Shown here: positions 1 to 8,568 of the stretch, piece after piece
Numbering within the stretch: position 1 is the stretch's first letter
How the letters are laid out: each line of letters opens with the position of its first letter
NCBI GenBank assembly: GCA_023134705.1
Contig: JAGLUN010000005.1
Span: 1 to 32,550, forward strand
Length of the DNA stretch: 32,550 nt
Direction: 5' to 3'
Source of the DNA: Candidatus Omnitrophota bacterium
GTDB lineage: Bacteria; Omnitrophota; Gorgyraeia; Duberdicusellales; 4484-171
Notes under the pieces: generated by a model
Seen by the model: only the letters and a program-made list of their open reading frames with translations
What the model was told of the DNA's origin: nothing
Database searches by the model: none
Translations under genes and position numbers: made by a program

Positions 1-21
1 TAACTGCATTATTTGGGTTAA

Positions 22-1602
22 TCATAATTTTATAAGCCTCAAAGAAATAATATTCGGATTAGAAGTAATTTCTTTTATTGCCTGAGCTTCCGGCAGGCTG
101 TCGATATTTAACACAGTAACAACTTTATCCTCCGGAGCGCGCCGGCCTAAACTCATCCCGGCAATGTTTACCTTATGAAATCCCAGGATCGTTCCCAGAT
201 TCCCCACTACTCCCGGTTTATCCCAATTGGAAATTACCATCATATACGAAGAAGGGTTTAATTCAATCTGAAAATTATCCATTCTTACGAAACGGGGTTT
301 ATTATTAGAAAAAAGCGTTCCCTCTAAACTCTTCTCTCCCTTATCGGTAATAACTTTTATCCTTATTAAATTAACATACTCTTCCTCTTGAAGAATTTTA
401 ATCTGCTCCAGTTTTATACCCCGCTCTTTGGCGATTTCCAGGGCATTCACCAGATTAATTTCTTCTTCTAAAACCTGGGAAAGGAAACCTTTAACGAAAC
501 TCATCCCTAAAGGATTCACTTTATATGAAGCTATTTCTCCTATATAACTTAATACCAACGACTTCGGCCTTCCTTCCAATAACTGAGATATAAATTTACC
601 CATTACTTCGGTTAACTCCATATACGGATGTAAGACACGATGAGTTTCCGGATCCAATTGGATATAATTTACGGCGTTTCTTATAACTTTGCCGGAAAAA
701 GCGTCTTTAATACAATTAGCTATTTCTATAGCTACATTAACCTGGGCTTCATAAGTGGTAGCCCCTAAATGAGGAGTAACAACTATATTCTCTAATCCCA
801 GAAGATCGGAATCCAAAGGAGGCTCTTTTTCAAAAACATCTAAAGCCGCGCCTGCTATTCTTTTATCATTAAGGGCATGGTAGAGTGCTTCTTCATCAAT
901 AATCCCTCCCCGGGCACAATTAATTAAATACGCTGTGGGTTTCATTATTTTGAATTCTGCCTGCGAGATGAGTTTCCTTGTCTCATCAGTCAAAGAAGTA
1001 TGAATAGTAATAAAATCGGAAGTCTTTAACAATTCCTCCAATTCCACCAGTTTAACTCCTAAATTATCCGCAAGTTCCGGGGATATAAAAGGATCGTAAG
1101 CCAGGATTTCCATGCCGAAAACAATAGCTCTTTTTACCACCTCTTTCCCGATTCTGCCCAGGCCGATTATGCCCAGGGTTTTAGAATACAGCTCTATTCC
1201 TTTAAATTTAGAACGGTTCCATTCCCGGTTCTTCAAAGAATTACAAGCAGAAGTAATCTTACGTGCCAACGCCGATATCAAGGCAAAAGTATGTTCGCAG
1301 GTAGAAATAGTATTACCTCCGGGAGCATTCATTACAATTATTCCCTTTTTGGTTGCCGTCTCTACATCTACATTGTCTATGCCGACGCCTGCTCTTCCAA
1401 TGAACTTCAGACTAGTTCCCTGTTCAATGACTTCCCTGGTAAGTTTAGTCTGACTCCTAATAATTATCGCTTCATAATCTTTAATTCTTTTTTTCAGTTG
1501 TTCTTTGTCTAAATTATATTCGCAGTCAATAGCAAATCCGAAATCTTCCAAAATTTTTACGCCTTCCTCAGCCAATTTGTCCGAAATAAGAATTTTATGC
1601 AT
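22..1602 (-). CDS. serA: D-3-phosphoglycerate dehydrogenase
   Basis: Translation has the 2-hydroxyacid dehydrogenase NAD-binding motif GLGRIGKEV, the RAGVGIDNVD and PHLGATTYEAQ motifs and a C-terminal ACT-like region. ORF track starts at 1635, but MHKILISDK at 1602 is preceded by GGAAGGAGT, so this start is preferred. Confidence 0.95.
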   Translation of the reverse strand: MHKILISDKLAEEGVKILEDFGFAIDCEYNLDKEQLKKRIKDYEAIIIRSQTKLTREVIEQGTSLKFIGRAGVGIDNVDVETATKKGIIVMNAPGGNTISTCEHTFALISALARKITSACNSLKNREWNRSKFKGIELYSKTLGIIGLGRIGKEVVKRAIVFGMEILAYDPFISPELADNLGVKLVELEELLKTSDFITIHTSLTDETRKLISQAEFKIMKPTAYLINCARGGIIDEEALYHALNDKRIAGAALDVFEKEPPLDSDLLGLENIVVTPHLGATTYEAQVNVAIEIANCIKDAFSGKVIRNAVNYIQLDPETHRVLHPYMELTEVMGKFISQLLEGRPKSLVLSYIGEIASYKVNPLGMSFVKGFLSQVLEEEINLVNALEIAKERGIKLEQIKILQEEEYVNLIRIKVITDKGEKSLEGTLFSNNKPRFVRMDNFQIELNPSSYMMVISNWDKPGVVGNLGTILGFHKVNIAGMSLGRRAPEDKVVTVLNIDSLPEAQAIKEITSNPNIISLRLIKL

Positions 1603-1635
1603 ACTCCTTCCCCTTGAAATTAATGGTATTGTCAA

Positions 1636-1790
1636 AAATATTTAAGTTTAAATAACCAAACATCAAGATACAATAACCAAATAATAACCAAATTCCAATA
1701 TCCAATAATCAAACCTCTGTTTCTATTTCAGTTTGGTGATTGGTTATTGATTATTGTTTGTATCTTGTATTGGTTATTCGATTTAATTCT
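1636..1790. repeat. Imperfect inverted repeat of the AATAACCAA/GATACAA word family
   Basis: aataaccaaacatcaagatacaataaccaa (left) versus ttggtgattggttattgattattgtttgtatcttgtattggttatt (right); a related copy lies at 27649-27822. Confidence 0.8.
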
Positions 1791-1984
1791 TTATATAACA
1801 ATCCCTTTTATACTTTTCCTGTCTTCCTGGCCTCCTTATTTATTTTCTTCTTTTTCATATTTCTTTTATTTATCTGATTACCATGATTTTTCTCATCCGG
1901 TTTATCCTGTTAATCCTGTCCAAATTCTTTTTTTTCTTTGTATTCTTTGTGCCCTTGTGGCGAACAATCTTGATATCTTTTGCT

Positions 1985-3127
1985 TTATTTTACTCCTTCA
2001 GATAAAATTTCTTCAATTTTTTGCACAGATACGCCTGCCTTCACCTTATATCCCAAATCTTTCAATGCTTTCTCTAAAAAGTAAAATCCGACAACCAAAT
2101 CTTGTTCTTCTATCGCTCCCATATGAGCAATTCTAAAAATTTTATCTTTAAAATCAGCTTGTCCGGCGGCAATGCTTACTCCATATTTATTTCTTAAATG
2201 TTTCACCAATTCCGAAGATTTAATCTTTTCCGGAGAAACAACCGCTGTTACCGAAACTGAAGGCCACTGAGAAAATGGATTTAACCCCAGAGCTTTAGCG
2301 GCAGCCCGAACCGCTTTCGCAAACTTACAAAACTTTTCCCATCTTTCTTTAAGTCCTTCCCTTTTTATCAAATTTAAGGCAACCTCCAAACCGGTAATTA
2401 AAGATATGGCCGGGGTAAAAGGAGTATCATTCTTCTCATAACTTTTTAGGGCTTTCCCCAAATCAAAATAATATCTGGGAAGAGAGGAATGATTCATGAA
2501 ATCTCTGGCTTTATCGCTTATGCTTAAAAACCCGAGTCCGGGGGGTAACATAAATCCCTTTTGAGAACCGCTTACTACTATATCCACTCCCCATTCATCA
2601 GTAAGCAATTTGTCCTGGCCAAGACCGCTTATGGCATCAACTACTAAAAGGATATCTCTATCTTTGGTTACCTTCGCTATGCTTTCTATATCATATACAG
2701 TGGCGGTAGAAGTTTCACAAAGAGTAGTAAATACTGCTTTCACCTCTTCATGGTTATCTAATAAATCTTTTATATAACCCGCCTCCGGCGCACTCCCCCA
2801 TTCAATTTTATAGCTAATCACTTCCAGATTATATTTTAACGCAATCTCTTTCCACCTTTCGCCGAATTTCCCCCCTTCAACAATTATGACCGTATCCTTA
2901 GCTGATAAAAAGTTGCTGACACTTGCCTCCATCGCTCCGGTTCCTGAAGAAGATAGAATTAATACCGGGTTCCGGGTGCAAAAAACATATTTTAAACCTA
3001 AATTTACTTTACCTAAAATTTCTCGAAATTCTTTAGTTCGATGATGGATTATCTCCTGAGCCTGGGTTTCTCTTATTAAAAAAGGGACCAAAGAAGGTCC
3101 CGGAGTTAAAAGAAGATTTCGTTCCAT
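1985..3127 (-). CDS. Class V aminotransferase (serine/alanine-glyoxylate aminotransferase family), probable serine-pathway transaminase
   Basis: MERNLLLTPGPSLVP start, VVDAISGLGQD and SGSQKGFMLPPGL PLP-lysine region typical of the AGXT/PucG-like family; located next to serA. Confidence 0.88.
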   Translation of the reverse strand: MERNLLLTPGPSLVPFLIRETQAQEIIHHRTKEFREILGKVNLGLKYVFCTRNPVLILSSSGTGAMEASVSNFLSAKDTVIIVEGGKFGERWKEIALKYNLEVISYKIEWGSAPEAGYIKDLLDNHEEVKAVFTTLCETSTATVYDIESIAKVTKDRDILLVVDAISGLGQDKLLTDEWGVDIVVSGSQKGFMLPPGLGFLSISDKARDFMNHSSLPRYYFDLGKALKSYEKNDTPFTPAISLITGLEVALNLIKREGLKERWEKFCKFAKAVRAAAKALGLNPFSQWPSVSVTAVVSPEKIKSSELVKHLRNKYGVSIAAGQADFKDKIFRIAHMGAIEEQDLVVGFYFLEKALKDLGYKVKAGVSVQKIEEILSEGVK

Positions 3128-3233
3128 TTTAATCTAACCTCCCTCACTTAACCCAAATGATGCAATTGCATCGTTTTCAATAGCATTTTTCCGGTTAATA
3201 CTGCCCTAAATTACGGTTTTACCTGATTATCGT

Positions 3234-3833
3234 TTATTCACTATCTTTTGGAAGGCCAAAAACTTCATCTACGATTCCGTAATCTTTTGCCTCATCAGCA
3301 CCCATAAAATAATCGCGATCCGTATCCTTTTCTATCTTCTCAAGAGGATTACCAGTATGTAGCCTTAAAATCTCATTAACTTTTTGCCGTAAGCGCAAAA
3401 TCTCTTCGGTCTGACGGGATATATCTTCGGCTGTCCCCTGCACTCCTCCCCAAGGCTGATGAATCATTATCCGGCAATTAGGAAGAGCAAATCTCTTTTT
3501 CTTTGTTCCGCTGGCTAAAAGCACTGCTCCCATACTCGCGGCCTGACCTACACAATAAGTAGCCACCTCACATTTAACGAACTGTATAGTATCATAAATA
3601 GCCAATCCCGCGGTAATTGATCCTCCCGGAGTATTAATATAAATATTTATGTCTTTGTTAATATCCTCCATCTGCAAAAACAGCATCTGGGCAATAACCG
3701 TATTAGCAACACTGTCGTCAATGGGAGTACCGATAAAAATTATTCTGTCTTTGAGCAAGCGTGAATATATATCATAGGCTCTCTCAACATGCCCTGTTCG
3801 TTCAATAACCATAGGAATCAACTGATTATTCAT
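3234..3833 (-). CDS. clpP: ATP-dependent Clp protease proteolytic subunit
   Basis: [32 protein letters not shown] and [10 protein letters not shown] motifs with Ser/His/Asp catalytic context; 199 aa. Confidence 0.97.
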   Translation of the reverse strand: MNNQLIPMVIERTGHVERAYDIYSRLLKDRIIFIGTPIDDSVANTVIAQMLFLQMEDINKDINIYINTPGGSITAGLAIYDTIQFVKCEVATYCVGQAASMGAVLLASGTKKKRFALPNCRIMIHQPWGGVQGTAEDISRQTEEILRLRQKVNEILRLHTGNPLEKIEKDTDRDYFMGADEAKDYGIVDEVFGLPKDSE

Positions 3834-3873
3834 TATATCCTCCTTTCAACTATAACTGCATTGTTAAAAACTC

Positions 3874-4340
3874 AAACCACAGAGACCACAGAGGTTGTTT
3901 AAAATTAAAGGGTTATAAAGAAAAGTTTTCCCTCTGCCTCTATCTTCTCTAAATTATTAACCGTATCCTATCTTTTTTAACCACCGATAACACCGATTCC
4001 CGCCGAATTAAATATTTAACCGCCGATTGAGCGGATTAACGCAGATTATTTTTAAACTACATCTTTTTCTTTTCTGTCTTCATTTTTTTCTATTTATTTA
4101 TTCTTTAAAAATTTTAATCCGTATAATCAGCAAAATCCGCGGTTAAATATTCTTTCCTTTATCTTTTATCCTCTATATTTTATATTTTTCCGCCAGAGGC
4201 GGATCTGCCTATGGCAGACTATCCTCTATTCTCGATTTTTCCGCCGGAGGCGGAATCCTTTATCTTTTTCCTGTATTCCTGGCCTCCTTATTTATTTTTT
4301 TCTTTTTCTTTATTCCCTCCGTGACCTCTGTGGTTTCTTT
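3874..4340. repeat. Nested inverted-repeat cluster between tig and clpP
   Basis: Outer arms aaccacagagaccacagagg / cctctgtggttt; inner arms ttaaccgccgattgagcggattaacgcagatta / taatccgtataatcagcaaaatccgcggttaa; includes ccgccagaggcggatctgcctatggcagact at 4190-4220. Confidence 0.8.
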
Positions 4341-4387
4341 CATATTACTTCTGACACTCCCACTATAACATTACACTTTAATAAAAA

Positions 4388-5278
4388 TTATACAAATTCG
4401 GCAAAGCTCAAAATATACCCAATTACTACTTCGTAAAGATTATTAGGGTCCACTTTTAAATTTTCTTTTTCCGAAATCGCCTCCAGTATATAATAAATCT
4501 TAATTTGATTTTTAACCTGGGGCTTAAGCTTCTCTTCCAAATCTTTTCTGTATTTTGTAATATCTTCTTCGGATACTCCTCTTGAGCGTAAATTATGAAT
4601 CTCCTGGTTAACTAATTTATCAAGATGATTTTCCGCCACCTTTTGCGGAACATTCAACTTTACTTTTTTAAGAAGATGGTCGACAACCTGTATCTTTATA
4701 TCCTGACTTCGATCTTTTAATTTAACGTCCTTAATCTCTATACTTATTGCTTCTTTAAAAGCATCCTTATCCGGGTAACCGGCCCATTTAACAATTTCCC
4801 TGTCCGAAAGCTCTCTGGGATTAACCTTTTTCACGTTTTCCTGCAAATTCTCCCAGATTTTTTCCCACTCACCATCTTTAACCTCGACCTTTTTATCTTT
4901 TACTTTAATACCTTTATATATACTCTCCTCTAAAAAAACCTGCGGCTTTATTTCCAGTTCCGCGGAAAAGATTAACTTTTTATCAGTAAAATCTACGTCA
5001 AATATCCGGCTTAAAGCTACAGGAGATAATCCGGAATTTTTGACGGCATCTTCATAATAATGGGACATTGCCCATTTTAGGAATTCTTCTTTTAATACTT
5101 TCGAATGGTGTCTCTCTAAAATCTCCGGAGGCGCAAGGCCGGGCCTGAACCCGGGAACTTTTAAATCCTTGCCTAAGCTACGATAAAGCTGCATTTTATC
5201 ATTCTTTAAAACTTCTCCGCTGACTTCGATTTTAATAATCCTTTTTAACTCGTCTAGTTTTTTAACTTCTACTTTCAT
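4388..5278 (-). CDS. tig: Trigger factor-like chaperone lacking the FKBP-type PPIase domain
   Basis: N-terminal ribosome-binding signature VPGFRPGLAPPEILERHH and a TF-like helical C-terminus, but only 296 aa with no intervening PPIase domain; upstream of clpP as in common tig-clpP operons. Confidence 0.8.
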   Translation of the reverse strand: MKVEVKKLDELKRIIKIEVSGEVLKNDKMQLYRSLGKDLKVPGFRPGLAPPEILERHHSKVLKEEFLKWAMSHYYEDAVKNSGLSPVALSRIFDVDFTDKKLIFSAELEIKPQVFLEESIYKGIKVKDKKVEVKDGEWEKIWENLQENVKKVNPRELSDREIVKWAGYPDKDAFKEAISIEIKDVKLKDRSQDIKIQVVDHLLKKVKLNVPQKVAENHLDKLVNQEIHNLRSRGVSEEDITKYRKDLEEKLKPQVKNQIKIYYILEAISEKENLKVDPNNLYEVVIGYILSFAEFV

Positions 5279-5371
5279 AAAATAACCAAATCTTCGGTTC
5301 TTTCTTATTTAATGTGGAATCATCCTGTTCCGGCCCAATGCGGTTCGCCTCCGGGGGAAATCATTCTTTAT

Positions 5372-5770
5372 TTTTGACAGGATTAACCGGATAAAATTTT
5401 ATATCTAACCACAGAAAACCTAATTTATTTTTAACCGCTGATTGAGCTGATTAACGCGGATTATTTTATAAATCAACTGCGTGCATTGACAGATTATTTG
5501 GTTCTTAATTTTACCACGAAGTTCACGAAGACTGTCTGCTTTGCAACCAGCCATACGAAGATTTTAATAAAACAAATATTTTTTATTTTTTTCTTCGTGC
5601 CCTTCGTGGTAAAAAAACTCTTTATTTTCTAAATATCTTTTTGCTTATTTTTATCACCATATCCCCTTTCTTACACTATTTGTCTTTTCCATTTTTCCGC
5701 CGAAGGCGGATCTGCCTATGGCAGACTATTTTCGATCTTTTGTAAATCCTGTTTATCCTGTCGAAAAAAA
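5372..5770. repeat. Nested inverted-repeat cluster between lptB and tig
   Basis: Outer arms ttttgacaggattaaccggat / atcctgtttatcctgtcgaaaa; inner arms ttaccacgaagttcacgaag / cttcgtgcccttcgtggtaa; ccgccgaaggcggatctgcctatggcagact at 5697-5727. Confidence 0.8.
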
Positions 5771-5797
5771 ATCTTCTTTAAATGAGTAAACGGATAC

Positions 5798-6520
5798 TTA
5801 CATCTGGAAATCTTTACCTAAATATATCTCCTTCGCCTTAGAATTACTTGTAAGTTCCAGGGAAGTCCCCTCAATCAAAATCCTCCCCTGATAGATCAAA
5901 TAGGCTCTATCAGTAATAGAAAGGGTCTCTCTTACATTATGATCGGTCAGAAGTATCCCTATCCCCCTATTCTTAAGGTCCTTTATAATTTCTTTAGCCT
6001 CGCCCACGACAATGGGATCTATCCCGGAAAACGGCTCATCCAGAAGAAGAAAAGAGGGGTTGGTTACTAAACTACGGGTAATCTCTAAACGGCGCATTTC
6101 TCCTCCGCTTAAAGTATAGGCTTTATTCTTCCTTAAATGTTTTATATTCAATTCTTGAAGAAGGCTGTCTAAACGTACCCGCCGTTCTTTACGGGATAAA
6201 GGCAAAGTTTCCAAAACAGCCATAATGTTTTCTTCCACGGTTAATTTTCTGAATACAGACGGTTCCTGGGAAAGATACCCAATACCGAATTTCGCTCTTT
6301 TATGGATAGGCAAATAAGTTATATCCTGATTGTCAAAAAGTATTTTCCCGGAGTCAGAGGGAATTATTCCCACAATCATATAGAAGGAAGTTGTTTTACC
6401 CGCGCCGTTCGGCCCAAGAAGACCAACCACTTCGCCTCGCCGCACCTGTAAAGATATATTATTTACTACTTTCCTGCCACTGTAAGATTTGGCTAATTCT
6501 TTAATCTCTAATATTTTCAT
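5798..6520 (-). CDS. lptB: LPS export ABC transporter ATP-binding protein
   Basis: Walker A GPNGAGKTT, signature LSGGEMRRLEI, Walker B FLLLDEPFSGIDP, LptB-like TDHNVRETLSITDRAYLIYQGRIL. Confidence 0.95.
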   Translation of the reverse strand: MKILEIKELAKSYSGRKVVNNISLQVRRGEVVGLLGPNGAGKTTSFYMIVGIIPSDSGKILFDNQDITYLPIHKRAKFGIGYLSQEPSVFRKLTVEENIMAVLETLPLSRKERRVRLDSLLQELNIKHLRKNKAYTLSGGEMRRLEITRSLVTNPSFLLLDEPFSGIDPIVVGEAKEIIKDLKNRGIGILLTDHNVRETLSITDRAYLIYQGRILIEGTSLELTSNSKAKEIYLGKDFQM

Positions 6521-7304
6521 TCTTCTTAGGAAAAATAATTAAATGAGGTTTCCCTTCAAGAATCACTTTCTTTTCCATATTTAGGTATGTTGCTTTTTTG
6601 GCGAAAGAAATATTATCGTCCCTGACTATTTTTACCTTACCTTCACAAATTATCTTTACAATATATTTTTTTTCGGCATCCAAATACACTATGGCTTTAT
6701 CAGAAGTAATTTTCCCTTCAGCGGACTCCACTGTTACATCATTATTAAACAGAGCAATACCCTTAGCATAATCTATTTCCAAAGGGCCGCTGCAATTCAC
6801 AATAACCACCTCGCCCGCCTTCCCATCAGGTAGATTCACTTCTACTTTTCTTTTGAAATCTACTTTCTGCAAATCCGTCCTTGCCTCCAAACCTTCCGCC
6901 TCTACTTTAAAAGAATCCTTCTTCAAAATAATCTTATCTTTCGTGGTTATATGATTGTCGTCTCTTCTCCAGGTCAAGGTATCCGTAAAAAGCGACATAC
7001 CGTCATTATTCCTAATCCGCACGTTATCCTTAAGATCTACATTCATTTTATTCTTATCCAATTTACCTTCATCCGCTTTTATATCAACAATATTTTCTTT
7101 ATAATAATATTTCGCCTCCAGATCATCAATCTCCACATAATTATCATATAACGTGGCTTCTTCACCTTTTAGCTCCCAGTTTTTGGTTCCGTTATCCAAA
7201 TAGTTAGAAAGGTAAAAATCTTTTATTTTCTGCTGAGATAAGGCTTTACAGTTAAAGACTGCCGGAAAGAACAGAATTAACAGGATTAAATTCTTTAAAA
7301 TCAT
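6501..7304 (-). CDS. LptC-like protein with a possible LptA/OstA-like C-terminal half
   Basis: N-terminal hydrophobic segment then repeated beta-jellyroll-type segments (GEEATLYDNYVEIDDLEAKYY; GPLEIDYAKGIALFNNDVTVESAEGKITSDKAIVYLD); overlaps lptB by 20 bp. Confidence 0.75.
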   Translation of the reverse strand: MILKNLILLILFFPAVFNCKALSQQKIKDFYLSNYLDNGTKNWELKGEEATLYDNYVEIDDLEAKYYYKENIVDIKADEGKLDKNKMNVDLKDNVRIRNNDGMSLFTDTLTWRRDDNHITTKDKIILKKDSFKVEAEGLEARTDLQKVDFKRKVEVNLPDGKAGEVVIVNCSGPLEIDYAKGIALFNNDVTVESAEGKITSDKAIVYLDAEKKYIVKIICEGKVKIVRDDNISFAKKATYLNMEKKVILEGKPHLIIFPKKNENIRD

Positions 7305-7376
7305 AATAATATACCAAGCTACAAAAAATTGTCAATCCAAAGATAATTAGTTTTTCTGAAAAAGCATGAGTGAGAA

Positions 7377-8453
7377 CTAAATCTTAACCTTCTGATATAT
7401 CCGGTTCACCAAATCGACTTCCTTAAATATCACTCTGGACTCCGGCATCATCGTTTCCGTCTTACCAATAATATAATATCCGTTATTATTTAAAGATTTG
7501 TAAAATTTATCTACTACCCCTTCCTGTAAATATTTCATGAAATATATGAATACATTCCTACATATTATCACATCAAAATTTCTACGGGAGAAAGAAGACG
7601 TTAAATCCAGGTAACTAACGTCCACCATATTTTTTATTTCATCTTTCAGATGATACTCCCCTTTTTCCAAAACAAAGTATTGTCTTAAACTTTCTTTATC
7701 TACATTCTTAACCTGCGCAGGCCTGTAAACACCTTTTCTGGCAGTCTCTAAAGAATTACGGTCAATATCAGTAGCATAAATTTTGAGTGGGATCCCTAAA
7801 TCCCCCATTTCCCGGATAAGTATAGCTAAAGAATAAGCTTCTTCTCCCTTAGCGCAGCCTGCACTCCATATGTTAACAGGTTTATTTTGCCGGTTATGTT
7901 CCGCTATCAATTTCATCATAATTCCTCTTATGGCAGACCATACCGGGGGGTCTCTAAAGAATTCGGAAACATTTATTGTAAGAACATTAAACAACTCCTC
8001 ATACTCCCGGGGGTTATTAACCAACACGCTTAGATATTCATAGTAAGATTTCACCCCGTTGGCGGCAAGCCTTATAGCAACTCTCCTTTTCAGGAGTTTC
8101 CTATGATAAAAACTGAAGTCTATCCCCCGTTCTTTCTTTATTTTACTAAGAAGGTTATTAAAAGACTCTTCCCTGTTTTCCTCTACGGGATGAGGCAGGT
8201 TATCATTAACTATTTGTATTGCTGTGCTGATTTCCTGAAGGATCTTGATAGAATGCTTCATCCTTAGATTTCTCTCAATTTTCGTATACTCAGAATCATC
8301 CTTATTAAGATACACGGCAGGGAATTTCATTAATAGATATTTCATCATATCTTTTCTGCATTTAGTACAGGTGCAGACATCAAATCGCAAACTTAAACTC
8401 CGCTCTAAAGAGTCTTCTAAAATACTTTCGAATATATTTTCTAACTTCGCCAT
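7377..8453 (-). CDS. ComFB-like domain fused to CheR-type protein methyltransferase
   Basis: N-terminal LENIFESILEDSLERS...DVCTCTKCRKDMMKYLLMKFPAVYL...AIQIVNDNLPH resembles ComFB; C-terminal CheR: FFRDPPVW, WSAGCAKGEEAYSLAIL, ATDIDRNSLETARKGVY, VIICRNVFIYF. Confidence 0.85.
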   Translation of the reverse strand: MAKLENIFESILEDSLERSLSLRFDVCTCTKCRKDMMKYLLMKFPAVYLNKDDSEYTKIERNLRMKHSIKILQEISTAIQIVNDNLPHPVEENREESFNNLLSKIKKERGIDFSFYHRKLLKRRVAIRLAANGVKSYYEYLSVLVNNPREYEELFNVLTINVSEFFRDPPVWSAIRGIMMKLIAEHNRQNKPVNIWSAGCAKGEEAYSLAILIREMGDLGIPLKIYATDIDRNSLETARKGVYRPAQVKNVDKESLRQYFVLEKGEYHLKDEIKNMVDVSYLDLTSSFSRRNFDVIICRNVFIYFMKYLQEGVVDKFYKSLNNNGYYIIGKTETMMPESRVIFKEVDLVNRIYQKVKI

Positions 8454-8462
8454 CTTCTATTT

Positions 8463-8552
8463 TTCCGCCGGAGGCCCTCCAGAGGCGGGCAGGCGGATCT
8501 TCCGCCTACAGGCGGATCCGCTTTGGAGGAGCCTATGGCAGACTATCTTCCA
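8463..8552. repeat. GC-rich palindromic repeat cluster between amrS and the comFB-cheR gene
   Basis: ccgccggagg[ccctccagaggcgggcaggcggatcttccgcctacaggcggatccgctttggagga]gcctatggcagacta: the shared palindrome interrupted by another palindrome. Confidence 0.8.
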
Positions 8553-8568
8553 TAACCTGTCCCTGCTT

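Noticed and set aside
1112-1453. Plus-strand ORFs antisense to serA (113 aa and 73 aa)
   Set aside because: They lie opposite a well-supported serA, have no recognisable motif, and are typical shadow ORFs.
1747-2136. 129-aa plus-strand ORF
   Set aside because: Translates repeat-derived T-rich sequence and the antisense end of the aminotransferase gene; low-complexity composition.
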